This document shows, piece after piece, positions 40,311 through 48,056 of a DNA stretch of 64,000 nucleotides. The stretch comes from Desulfovibrio desulfuricans. Lineage in GTDB: Bacteria; Desulfobacterota; Desulfovibrionia; Desulfovibrionales; Desulfovibrionaceae. Both the position numbers and the translations under genes were made by a program. The stretch spans positions 1-64,000 of the forward strand of contig NZ_CP036295.1 of the NCBI RefSeq assembly GCF_004801255.1. Direction: 5' to 3'. Position 1 is the first letter of the stretch. Each line of letters begins with the position of its first letter. The notes under the pieces were generated by a model that was not told where the DNA came from, did not search any database, and was given only the letters and a program-made list of their open reading frames with translations.

Positions 40311-40324
40311 AATAGCGCGCTATT
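40311..40324. promoter_or_regulatory. Perfect palindrome upstream of the tautomerase gene
   Basis: AATAGCGCGCTATT is a perfect 14-base palindrome about 92 bases upstream of the tautomerase start. A related CGCTAT lies just before it at 40299-40304. It may be an operator or part of a promoter region. No regulator is assigned. Confidence 0.3.
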
Positions 40325-40494
40325 AAAAAAATAGCAAGGGCACCCGGAGCGCAACCCAGCCTGAACCTTTTTACCTGGCTGAACGGGGCGGAGGGACTGG
40401 CTGCTTTGGTCAGGCCGTCTTGCGTTGTCGGCGTCGCAGCCTTTTGTGCGGATAGCCTGTCAAATATTGGAGAGGGCGCTTGCAAGCGGTGTGT

Positions 40495-41181
40495 TCACAA
40501 CGCCGCGACCTGCGTAAGGCCGCGCCTGGCCAGCGCCATATCTGCCAGGGCGTTGATGCAGGCGGCGGCCACGGCTGAGCCGCCCTTGCGGCCCAGCAGG
40601 GTAAAGTGCGGCCACGGGCTTTGCCGCAGCAGCTCCTTTGACTGGGCGGCGTTCACAAAGCCCACGGGCATGCCCACAATCAGAGCCGGGGGCTGCGCGC
40701 CCTGCGCCAGCACTTCCAGCAGCCCCAGCAGGGCAGTGGGAGCGTTGCCGATAACAACGATGTTGCCGCCCATGTTTTGCGCAATGCTCTCAAGCCCGGC
40801 GCGGGAGCGCGTGGTGCCCCGGCGGCGCGCAAGCTCCGCAAGGCCGGGCAGGGCCATAAGCGGCGTTACCGTGACGCCCAGCGGTTCAAGGCGACGCATG
40901 GGCAGCCCCGCAGCGGCCATGCGGGTGTCGGTGTACACCGTACAGCCCGCCAGCAGGGCGTTCACGCCAGCCTCCATCCCAGTAGCGGAGAGGCGCAGAT
41001 CCGCCACAATATCCGTATCGCCGAGGGTATGGACGCAGCGGCGGGCCACCTGCCACAGAGGGCCCTCAAAGGTGCGCGGTTGGGGAATTTCGGCATCTAT
41101 GATGGCAAAAGAACGGTTTTCTATCTCTGCCGGTGTGCAGGCCGGGTCAAGCTCTGTCGTGATGGGGGTGCGGGATGTCAT
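40495..41181 (-). CDS. cobH: Precorrin-8X methylmutase (CobH/CbiC)
   Basis: CobH moves a methyl group from C-11 to C-12 of precorrin-8X to give hydrogenobyrinate or its cobalt form. The 228-residue product contains the catalytic-histidine region ARRCVHTLGDTDI, YTDTRMAAAGL, and the C-terminal GMPVGFVNAAQSKELL block typical of the family. AAGGA precedes the ATG at 41181; the longer open frame runs back into cobB. It follows cobB by seven bases. As a sulfate reducer's pathway is anaerobic, CbiC may be the better name. Confidence 0.92.
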   Translation of the reverse strand: MTSRTPITTELDPACTPAEIENRSFAIIDAEIPQPRTFEGPLWQVARRCVHTLGDTDIVADLRLSATGMEAGVNALLAGCTVYTDTRMAAAGLPMRRLEPLGVTVTPLMALPGLAELARRRGTTRSRAGLESIAQNMGGNIVVIGNAPTALLGLLEVLAQGAQPPALIVGMPVGFVNAAQSKELLRQSPWPHFTLLGRKGGSAVAAACINALADMALARRGLTQVAAL

Positions 41182-41188
41182 GGCGTCC

Positions 41189-42973
41189 TTACGAGCGTTG
41201 ATCTTTGTTGTATGCCGCGCAGAGGCCCAGCCATGCACGCCAGAAGCGGCGGGAGCCTTCCGGGTAGCAGTGCAGCCATGCCCCGGCCACAGAGCCAAGG
41301 CGGCAGCCGTCATCGCGTAAAAAAAGGCCCTGGCTGTCGTACAGCTTCCACAGGGGGCTGCATTGGGGCGGCAGGGGGTCGTTCTGCTCCTGCGCGTAAT
41401 GAAATTCGTGCCCGCGCACCCACAAGGGGCGGTTGCCGGAGGTGTTGCCTTGGGCGTTTGCCCGCGCGCTCGGTAAAAACCCCGGCGCGGCCGTCGCCGC
41501 CCGGTACCCAAGAGCGGCCCTGGTTGCCCCCAGGGCGCAGCTGCGCGGCAAGAGGCCGCTCATGGCGTACTGCCGTCCGTTCAGCTGCAGCGAGCGCATA
41601 AGGTACATGTAGCCCCCGCATTCGCCGTACATGGGCATGCCCTGGGCCGCAAGCCGGTGCAGGGCCTCGCGCATGGGCGTGTTGGCCGTAAGGCCCGCCG
41701 CGTGCAGCTCTGGATAGCCGCCGGGAAAGTACAGGCCGCTGCACTGCGTGGGAGGGGCGGCGTCGCGCAACGGCGAAAAGGCGACCACCTCTGCCCTGAG
41801 TTCGCGCAGCACTGCGGGCAGGTCCGCGTAGCAAAAACTGAAGGCTTCGTCCCAGGCCAGCCCCACCACCAGTTTGCTTCTGCCCCGGCAGGCGGTTGCA
41901 GCAGCGACGAAAAAACGGCTTGCTGGCAGCGGCATTGCTGCTGATTCAGACTCCATGGCTTGCGCAGGGCCTTGCCTGCTGTCGGAGTCAACAGTGCACT
42001 TGTGCCCGTGCGGGGTGTCGCGTCTGTTTTCTGGCTCGTCTGCCGGCTGCGCGGCGCAGTCTGGCCTGAGGCATGCCGGGGTTGCACCCGCAGGGGTTTG
42101 CCCCTGCGCGGGAGCTTCCATGCGGGCAGCCATGCTGGCCGGGTGCAAGGACGAGCGTACCCCTGCAAGGCGGAGCAGCAGGTCAAGGTCGCAGTGGTCT
42201 TCGGCCCATTGGGCCAGAGCTTGCCGGTCCACGGCGGGCAGTGCCTCGTGCGCCTCCACCAGCCCCAGGTGACGCGCGGCCAGCGCGGGCGCTCCCTGTC
42301 GGGGCAAAAGGCCCAGCAGCGGCACTCCCTCGCTTTTGCCCAGCGGGGCCAGCGATTGCCGCAGCAGGTCGGCGTGCCGGGCGCTGCCCACATGGGTGCA
42401 GACCATGCCCAAAAAGCGTAGTGCCCGTCCCTTGGCCCAGGCTGGCCGGTGGTGCAAAAAACCCTCAGCCATGGCGGTCACCGACTGGCCCATGCCTCCC
42501 GCGTTGAGCACCAGCAGGATGGGGAGGCCCAGCAGCGAACCCAGATGGGCCGTGCTGCCCGCCCCATTGTGCCCGCCGTCAAAAATACCCATGGCTCCTT
42601 CCACCACCAGCAGATCTGGCGGGCAAGGCGCGGCAGTGGTCAGGACGCCTGCCGTCTGCCGATCAGGCAGGCGCATGCGTTCAAAAACGCGCAGCAATCC
42701 TTTGGGCAGGCCGCCGCTGGCGCGTAGGGACTGCGAGCCGGGCGACGGCGCGGATTCACGGCACATCCATGTATCGAGGTTTGCGGCAGGCTGGCCGGTA
42801 AGGTCGGCGTGAAAGGCAGCGTCGATATAGTCCGGCCCGGTCTTGGCCGCCCGCGCCGCAAGACCCCGTTTGTGCAGAGCGCAGAGCAGGGCCAGCGTAA
42901 GAGTTGTCTTGCCGGAATTGCTGCCCGTGCCGCCTATGACAAGGCCGGGTATGCTCGGCTGCGGCTTGGGCAT
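41189..42973 (-). CDS. cobB: Cobyrinate a,c-diamide synthase with long linker insert
   Basis: This enzyme (CobB/CbiA) amidates two side chains of cobyrinate using glutamine and ATP. The N-terminal P-loop GTGSNSGKTT and TGPDYIDAAFH are clear. The glutamine amidotransferase domain has its nucleophile at about Cys452 (YGECGGYMYLM) and a histidine in HEFHYA. At 594 residues it exceeds the usual 450 or so: residues 272-363 form a Pro/Ala/Ser-rich stretch of low complexity between the two domains. A shorter insert follows CRESAPSPG near residue 71. It precedes cobH in an apparent two-gene cobalamin unit. Confidence 0.92.
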   Translation of the reverse strand: MPKPQPSIPGLVIGGTGSNSGKTTLTLALLCALHKRGLAARAAKTGPDYIDAAFHADLTGQPAANLDTWMCRESAPSPGSQSLRASGGLPKGLLRVFERMRLPDRQTAGVLTTAAPCPPDLLVVEGAMGIFDGGHNGAGSTAHLGSLLGLPILLVLNAGGMGQSVTAMAEGFLHHRPAWAKGRALRFLGMVCTHVGSARHADLLRQSLAPLGKSEGVPLLGLLPRQGAPALAARHLGLVEAHEALPAVDRQALAQWAEDHCDLDLLLRLAGVRSSLHPASMAARMEAPAQGQTPAGATPACLRPDCAAQPADEPENRRDTPHGHKCTVDSDSRQGPAQAMESESAAMPLPASRFFVAAATACRGRSKLVVGLAWDEAFSFCYADLPAVLRELRAEVVAFSPLRDAAPPTQCSGLYFPGGYPELHAAGLTANTPMREALHRLAAQGMPMYGECGGYMYLMRSLQLNGRQYAMSGLLPRSCALGATRAALGYRAATAAPGFLPSARANAQGNTSGNRPLWVRGHEFHYAQEQNDPLPPQCSPLWKLYDSQGLFLRDDGCRLGSVAGAWLHCYPEGSRRFWRAWLGLCAAYNKDQRS

Positions 42974-43024
42974 GTGAGCGCTCCGTGCGGCGGCAGGTGG
43001 GGTGTGGCCTTGCGGCTGGCGCGG

Positions 43025-43261
43025 TCAGCGCTGCCGCAGCGCCTCGGCAATGATGGCCGCGTCTTCCTGCGGTCGGGCCTTGAGCTGCAGCTCGGGGTTG
43101 CCGCCGGTGCAGGCAAAGCCATCGGGCCCCAGCTCCACAAAACCGGCTGAAACCACGCGGCTGTAAGGCAACTGCTCGCGCATGTCGCTGTGATCCACGC
43201 GACGGGGAAAGATAAAGGGCACGGCCTGGCCGGAAAAATCTTCAACGATGAGGTACTTCAC
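43025..43261 (-). CDS. Small protein of unknown function, GTG start
   Basis: This is a 78-residue protein starting MKYLIVEDFSGQAVPFIFP. The GTG start is supported by a strong GAGGAGG five bases ahead. The sequence alternates short strands (YLIVEDF, VPFIFP, VVSAGFVEL) and ends in a helix (DAAIIAEALRQR). It sits just after mltG and before cobB. I do not recognise the family, but the tight spacing and ribosome-binding site make it a real gene. Confidence 0.72.
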   Translation of the reverse strand: MKYLIVEDFSGQAVPFIFPRRVDHSDMREQLPYSRVVSAGFVELGPDGFACTGGNPELQLKARPQEDAAIIAEALRQR

Positions 43262-43271
43262 AGGAGCCTCC

Positions 43272-44342
43272 TCAGCGCGCGTCGGGCGCGGTGGGCTTGG
43301 CACTGCGGCGGTTTTGCAGATATTGCCGCACGGCCTTGTTGTGGTCGTTGAGGTTGGTGGAAAAGACGTGTTCCCCACCATCGTATTTAGCCACAAAATA
43401 CAGATAGTTGTGCGCCTCTGGATGCACGGCTGCGCTAAGGGCGGCTGCCCCGAACGAGCATATCGGGCCGGGCGGCAGACCGGGGCGCTGATAGGTGTTG
43501 TACAGGTTGTTGGCATCGTCCAGGTCGCGGCGGCGCAGGTTGCCGTCAAAGGCCGGGCCAAGGCCGTAAATGACAGTGGGGTCTGCCTGCAGCAGCATGC
43601 CCTTGTCCATGCGGTTTTGGTACACCCCGGCCACGCGGGCGCGCTCCGCATCTATGGCGGTTTCCTTTTCCACAATGGAGGCAAGGATAATCCAGGTCTT
43701 GAGCTGGTCGGCCTGGGCCGGTCCCGGTTTTTTGCCGTCGGGCCAGACCTGGGCCGTCTTGCGCCAGAAGTTGTCCACCATGCGTCCGGCAACGGCCCGT
43801 GCCTGGGCAAGATCGACGGTTTCGTTTTTCTTGAGCAGATAGGTGTCGGGCATCAAAAAGCCCTCAGCCGTGGCAAAGGGGATGCCGTAGTGACGCAAAA
43901 AGTCCGGATCTGTCAAAACCTTGCGAAAATCTTCAAAAACCACAAGCCCCGCTTCTTCCAGCAGGCGCCCCGTCTGCCACCAAGAAAGCCCTTCGGGAAT
44001 GGTGACGCGGTACAGCACCGGGTGCCCGTTGACCAGTTCATCCAGCACTTTTTCGGGCAGCCAGCCGGTATTGAGGGCAAAGCGGCCAGCCTGCAGGCGG
44101 TTTTCCCATTTTTTGTAGCGGGCCAAAAGGTCAAGCTTGCGCGCGTCGGTAACAACGCCCAGCTTGGCAAGCCCGGCGCTCACCTGCGCCAGGCGCGCCC
44201 CCGTGGGGACGTCAAAAAAAACATCGCGGCCCGGTGTTTCGGGCGCAGTGGTAAGGAAGGTGTGCGCCTCGTAGGCCACCCATCCTCCGCCTGCCAGGGC
44301 CAGCAACAACAGCAGCCCAAGCGCGCGCAACAGTATTTTCAT
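43272..44342 (-). CDS. mltG: Endolytic peptidoglycan transglycosylase MltG
   Basis: MltG (YceG) cuts nascent glycan strands at the inner membrane. The 356-residue protein has one N-terminal membrane anchor (about 5-25), a LysM-like domain, and the catalytic region with EGFLMPDTY, the conserved glutamate in ASIVEKET, and YNTYQRPGLPPGPI. Its start overlaps the ruvX stop by four bases, and the small GTG-start gene follows ten bases later. Confidence 0.94.
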   Translation of the reverse strand: MKILLRALGLLLLLALAGGGWVAYEAHTFLTTAPETPGRDVFFDVPTGARLAQVSAGLAKLGVVTDARKLDLLARYKKWENRLQAGRFALNTGWLPEKVLDELVNGHPVLYRVTIPEGLSWWQTGRLLEEAGLVVFEDFRKVLTDPDFLRHYGIPFATAEGFLMPDTYLLKKNETVDLAQARAVAGRMVDNFWRKTAQVWPDGKKPGPAQADQLKTWIILASIVEKETAIDAERARVAGVYQNRMDKGMLLQADPTVIYGLGPAFDGNLRRRDLDDANNLYNTYQRPGLPPGPICSFGAAALSAAVHPEAHNYLYFVAKYDGGEHVFSTNLNDHNKAVRQYLQNRRSAKPTAPDAR

Positions 44343-44788
44343 GCTTGTCTCCGCTCCTGGGGCGCCAGCGAAAGAAAGGAGGAAAGGATGCGCACGGCGG
44401 CCTGCTGGTCAAGCACAGCCTTGCGTTTGCTCAGTTTGAGCCCCGCCTCGCGCAGGTCCGACCATGCTTCCGCAGAGCTCAGCGCTTCCATCATAAAGAA
44501 AAAAGGCAGCGGCACCCTGCGCTTGAGGCGTTCGGTGACATTGCGTATCTGGCGCGTGGTCAGGCTTTCCTCGCCATCAAGCGTGAGCGGCAGGCCCATC
44601 ACCACCGCCTCTGCGCCAGCCTGCATGATGCGCTCCGCCAGCGCGGCCAGAAAGACCTTGCGGTCGGCAAAGTCCGCAAGCCGCAGGGTCTCGAGAGGAA
44701 AGGCCAACCGTCCCTCCGGGTCGGATACGGCAAGCCCGGTGCGGGCCAGGCCGTAGTCTACGCCAACGAATTTCACTGCAAGCCTCAT
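44339..44788 (-). CDS. ruvX: Holliday junction resolvase-like RuvX (YqgF)
   Basis: YqgF/RuvX is an RNase H-fold protein, essential in many bacteria, with roles in 16S rRNA processing and possibly junction cleavage. The 149 residues begin with the acidic strand VGVDYGLARTGLAVSD and contain VVMGLPLTLDGEES. A TTG three codons upstream is an alternative start; neither has a good ribosome-binding site. The usual final acidic residue region (here LDQQAAVRILSSFL) is present in shortened form. It overlaps mltG by four bases. Confidence 0.88.
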   Translation of the reverse strand: MRLAVKFVGVDYGLARTGLAVSDPEGRLAFPLETLRLADFADRKVFLAALAERIMQAGAEAVVMGLPLTLDGEESLTTRQIRNVTERLKRRVPLPFFFMMEALSSAEAWSDLREAGLKLSKRKAVLDQQAAVRILSSFLSLAPQERRQA

Positions 44789-44854
44789 GCTGCGCAAGTT
44801 GCGCGTGTTGAACGGTAACCGTCCGCAATATCTGTCTGAGCGGGTGTGAGCAGC

Positions 44855-45529
44855 CTAAATGATGCCCAACAGCGACAACAGGCCCACGGCGCTGCCGCTG
44901 ACCAGCGGCCCCAGCACCAGGCCCAGCGCCCCGGTAAACAGCAACAACAAAAGAATGACAAATCCGTAACGCTCGATACTCAGGTAACGATATGCGGTAG
45001 TTGCAGGCAAAAAATAGGCCACAACCTTGCTGCCGTCCAGCGGAGGAATGGGGATCAGATTCAGCCAGCCCAGACCAAAATTAATGATTACGCCGGACTG
45101 GATGGTCTTGAGCGCAAACACGTAGCTTGAACTCTGCAGCCATTGCTGCGGGGGAAAGAGGAGGATCACCACCCACAGCAAAAGGCCAAAAAGCGTTGCC
45201 AGAATAAAGTTTGTCAGCGGCCCGGCAAGAGCTACCAGCATCATATCCTTTGCGGGATTGCGGAAGTTGCGGGGATCTACCGGCACGGGCTTTGCCCAGC
45301 CAAAGACAAAGGAGCCGGAAAGGCTCGTGAGCACAAAGGCCAGCAGGCCCATGGGATCAATATGCGGCAGGGGGTTAAGGGTCAGGCGACCCATAAACTT
45401 GGCGGTCGGGTCGCCGCAGCGCGAGGCTGCCCAGCCGTGGGCCACCTCATGCAGGATGATGCCCAGAAATGCTGGAACAGCGGCCACAGCCAGGGTGCTC
45501 AGCACCTGAGATATATCTAGGTTCAGCAT
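44855..45529 (-). CDS. Site-2 protease family (M50) membrane metalloprotease
   Basis: This is a 224-residue intramembrane zinc protease or homologue. The zinc motif HEVAH lies in the first helix (IILHEVAHGWAASRCGDP), and the second metal motif is LIPIPPLDGSKV. Five to six hydrophobic helices match the short bacterial family without a PDZ domain. It is upstream of ruvX on the same strand and just downstream of the ThiS-like gene. Its substrate is not evident. Confidence 0.9.
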   Translation of the reverse strand: MLNLDISQVLSTLAVAAVPAFLGIILHEVAHGWAASRCGDPTAKFMGRLTLNPLPHIDPMGLLAFVLTSLSGSFVFGWAKPVPVDPRNFRNPAKDMMLVALAGPLTNFILATLFGLLLWVVILLFPPQQWLQSSSYVFALKTIQSGVIINFGLGWLNLIPIPPLDGSKVVAYFLPATTAYRYLSIERYGFVILLLLLFTGALGLVLGPLVSGSAVGLLSLLGII

Positions 45530-45571
45530 ATGTTGCGGTTACCATTTTCCTCTTGGCGCGGCAAGGTCGGC

Positions 45572-45874
45572 CTAGCCGGACGAGGCCACCTTGCGCACCA
45601 GCAGATTGTCTTCGGGCCAGATACGGCGGTCAGGGGTCAGCAGCTGCCCGTCGCGGGCCACGAGGGCGGTTTCTTCCGCAAGACCCAAGGCCTCAAGCAG
45701 CTGGCGCGAGGTTTTGGGGCGGGGCAGGGAGAGGTGCTTTTCTTCCGGCTGCAGCAGCACGGCTACGCGCGCGCCGGTGTGCTCGGGCTTGACCACATGG
45801 ACGCGCGGATCTTGCGCCGCAGGGGTGGATTCGTTGACAGCGGCCGGGCTGGCCGGAGTGGCGGTATCGGTCAT
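45572..45874 (-). CDS. ThiS/MoaD-like beta-grasp protein lacking terminal Gly-Gly
   Basis: This is a 100-residue protein. The N-terminal 25 residues are Ala/Pro/Thr-rich and probably disordered. Residues 34-100 fit a ubiquitin-like beta-grasp sulfur carrier: RVAVLLQP, SRQLLEALGLAEETALVARDGQLLTPD, then WPEDNLLVRKVASSG. Sulfur carriers normally end in Gly-Gly, which is adenylated; here the end is Ser-Ser-Gly, so it may not carry sulfur in the usual way. AGGAG precedes the ATG. It sits directly after the C_GCAxxG_C_C gene. Confidence 0.72.
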   Translation of the reverse strand: MTDTATPASPAAVNESTPAAQDPRVHVVKPEHTGARVAVLLQPEEKHLSLPRPKTSRQLLEALGLAEETALVARDGQLLTPDRRIWPEDNLLVRKVASSG

Positions 45875-45882
45875 GGATGCTC

Positions 45883-46323
45883 CTACAGGTATTCTTCCAG
45901 CAGCGCGCAGGTGGCGCAAACCAGGGGGGAACAGGTTTTTATGAACAGGTTGCCCTTACGCGCGGCGGCCATTCCTTCAGGCGTTGTAAGGTCGTGGCCC
46001 AGCACGCCCCGGCACAGCAGGCTGCCGTGCGCCTTGGCAAAGGCTTCGGTAAAGGCGTCGCGCCGGGCGTAAAAGGCTTCTTTTTGCGGGCGGGCGCAGG
46101 GGCCGTTTGGCCCGTGCAGCATGCCCAGCACCATGAGCGAGCCGGAGACGCAGCCGCACACTTCTGCCCGCCCCATGCCTGAACCAAAGGCGGAGGCCAC
46201 GCGCAGGGCGGTTTCTTCCGGCAGGCCAAGTCGGTCGGCAAAGTGGGTCAGCACCTGCTGGGCGCAGATAATGCCCATGTTGAAATTTTCCTGTACTTCG
46301 TCCAGTTCAGGCAGCCCGTTCAT
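45883..46323 (-). CDS. C_GCAxxG_C_C family cysteine-rich protein
   Basis: This 146-residue protein carries eight cysteines, including VCGCVSG at 55-61 and CSPLVCATC at 131-139. This pattern defines the C_GCAxxG_C_C family, thought to bind a metal or redox cofactor but of unknown function. The N-terminal ENFNMGIICAQQVL helix is typical. The ATG at 46323 follows the upstream gene's stop by one base with AAGGA ahead. It lies between the gate-domain membrane protein and the ThiS-like gene. Confidence 0.84.
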   Translation of the reverse strand: MNGLPELDEVQENFNMGIICAQQVLTHFADRLGLPEETALRVASAFGSGMGRAEVCGCVSGSLMVLGMLHGPNGPCARPQKEAFYARRDAFTEAFAKAHGSLLCRGVLGHDLTTPEGMAAARKGNLFIKTCSPLVCATCALLEEYL

Positions 46324-46324
46324 C

Positions 46325-47314
46325 CTACATGTCCTTTGTGCAAAAATAATAGGCAAGGGTAACCACGGTCATGCTGGCGGCTCGTAGACCCTGGTTGGCC
46401 AAAATAAGCCGCAGGGCCAGCGCCGGGCGAAAAAAACCGGCGTACGACGGAAACTGGTGCCGTATGGCGCGCATGGGGGTGGAAAGGATATTGCCCACCA
46501 TAAGGGCCAGCACCACGTCGCGCGGCGAAAGCCCGCCAGTCTGCAGCACGCTGCCCGCCGCGCCGAGGGCGGCCCCAAGCTCCGCGGCCAGATGCAGCAC
46601 AATGATGCCCATGGCCTGGGGTTTCAAAAACGACAGCCAGCCCATGTGGTCGGCCAGCCATGCCTCGGCCAGCGCAAAGTATCCGTAGCGCTGCAAAAGG
46701 AACATAAGCACATATATGGGCGCGGTGAAGTAGACGAGCTTGGGCAGACGGCGCAAAAAGCGCCGCCAGGCCTTGCGTAGGGCGTCGGCCCACGAGGTGT
46801 CCTGCTCCTTGAGGCTCTGGCAGGCGATGCAGCCGTGCGGCGGCGAGGGCAGCAGCCAGCGCGAAAGCACAACTGTAAAGCCCGTGCGCCCTACGGCGGC
46901 CACAAGGGTCAGGGCCACATACACAAGGGCCGGAGTACCCAGCACAGGCCATGTGAGCAGAAAGATGGTGGGCGTATGCACAAGATAGGCGGGCAGGCTG
47001 TTGAAAAGGTTTGCCAGCATCAGCTCGTTGCTGGAGAGCTCGCCCAGGTTGTGGCTGTCGGACAAAAGTCCGTTGGCGGCGGCAGGCGACACAAAGGCCA
47101 GTGAAAAGCTGGCCCCGGCCACGTCGCGCAGATGGGCGGCGCGGGCCAGAGGTGCGGCAAGGCGCGCCAGATGGCGCGTCCAGCGCAGCGCCTCGAGCAG
47201 GTTTGCCACCAGAAGGCCAACAGCCAGCCCCATGAGCAGGCGGACCAACGGCCAGCCAAGTGAATGCCAGAGTGCGGCGAGCGAAAGTGCGGTGTCGGGG
47301 GTGGTTGGTGTCAT
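46325..47314 (-). CDS. Nucleoside-recognition (gate) domain membrane protein
   Basis: This is a 329-residue polytopic membrane protein. It contains the gate-domain pattern in SFSLAFVSPAAANGLL and, in the second half, GIIVLHLAAELGAALGAAG and LALMVGNILSTPMRAIRHQFPSYAGF. The family covers transporters or transport-associated proteins of uncertain substrate. A central loop contains HGCIACQSL with two cysteines. The open frame runs 29 codons further upstream without a better ribosome-binding site. The Cys-rich gene follows one base later, so the two proteins are probably made together. Confidence 0.8.
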   Translation of the reverse strand: MTPTTPDTALSLAALWHSLGWPLVRLLMGLAVGLLVANLLEALRWTRHLARLAAPLARAAHLRDVAGASFSLAFVSPAAANGLLSDSHNLGELSSNELMLANLFNSLPAYLVHTPTIFLLTWPVLGTPALVYVALTLVAAVGRTGFTVVLSRWLLPSPPHGCIACQSLKEQDTSWADALRKAWRRFLRRLPKLVYFTAPIYVLMFLLQRYGYFALAEAWLADHMGWLSFLKPQAMGIIVLHLAAELGAALGAAGSVLQTGGLSPRDVVLALMVGNILSTPMRAIRHQFPSYAGFFRPALALRLILANQGLRAASMTVVTLAYYFCTKDM

Positions 47315-47421
47315 ACTGGTTATGTCGGCAACTGGCCTGAAAAACGGAAATTGGCAAAAGCTGGGGGGTGCGCGCCCCTGCGGGCAGCCCCGCAAGGGCA
47401 AAGTGGCGGGCCTTGTCAGGC

Positions 47422-47892
47422 CTAAGGCTTATAGCCTGTGTCGGGGGGCAGATCCCTGCGGCTGGCCTCGGCGCGGGCCAGTACGTCGCAACGCTCGTTT
47501 TCCGGATGCCCGGCATGCCCCTTGAGCCAGTGCATGCGTACTTTGTGTGTGGAAAGCATGGGCAGCAGCCGCTGCCACAGGTCGACATTGAGGGCGGGCT
47601 TTTTGTCGCTCTTGATCCAGCCTTTTTTTTGCCAGCCCCATACCCAGCGTTTTTCCACACTGTCGCACACGTACTTGGAGTCGGTGTACAGCTCAACCTC
47701 GCAGGGGTTTTGCAGCTGGCCCAGAGCCTCCACCACCGCCAGAATTTCCATGCGGTTGTTGGTGGTAAGCTTGTAGCCTCCGGCAAATTCCTTGCGGTAA
47801 TCCTGCCCGTCAAGTTTGAGCACTGCTGCCCAGCCTCCGGGGCCGGGGTTGCCCAGGCACGAGCCGTCGGTATGAATGGTCACTTTTTGCAT
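47422..47892 (-). CDS. rnhA: Ribonuclease HI
   Basis: RNase HI cleaves RNA in RNA-DNA hybrids such as R-loops and primers. The 156 residues show all four catalytic acids: the aspartate in IHTDGSCLGNPG, the glutamate in NNRMEILAV, the aspartate in YTDSKYV, and the aspartate in HPENERCD. The basic protrusion WGWQKKGWIKSDKKP is present. AGGACGCCA precedes the ATG at 47892. It lies alone between the gate-domain gene and the ahcY terminator. Confidence 0.96.
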   Translation of the reverse strand: MQKVTIHTDGSCLGNPGPGGWAAVLKLDGQDYRKEFAGGYKLTTNNRMEILAVVEALGQLQNPCEVELYTDSKYVCDSVEKRWVWGWQKKGWIKSDKKPALNVDLWQRLLPMLSTHKVRMHWLKGHAGHPENERCDVLARAEASRRDLPPDTGYKP

Positions 47893-48005
47893 TGGCGTCC
47901 TTTGCGCTTGTTCCCGCCGAAGCTGTTTCGGCGAGGAGACAGCATACACGGCAACGCACCGCTGGGCAATGCGCCCAGTGAGAAGGCAACCCGCTTCTCA
48001 ACTAA

Positions 48006-48038
48006 AAAAGGCCGGGGCATATCAAGCCCCGGCCTTTT
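48006..48038 (-). terminator. Terminator downstream of ahcY
   Basis: AAAAGGCCGGGGC and GCCCCGGCCTTTT form a 13-base-pair stem around a seven-base loop. Read on the minus strand it ends in a T-run, 19 bases after the ahcY stop. Confidence 0.92.
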
Positions 48039-48056
48039 GAGTTTGTACCTGTTGGT

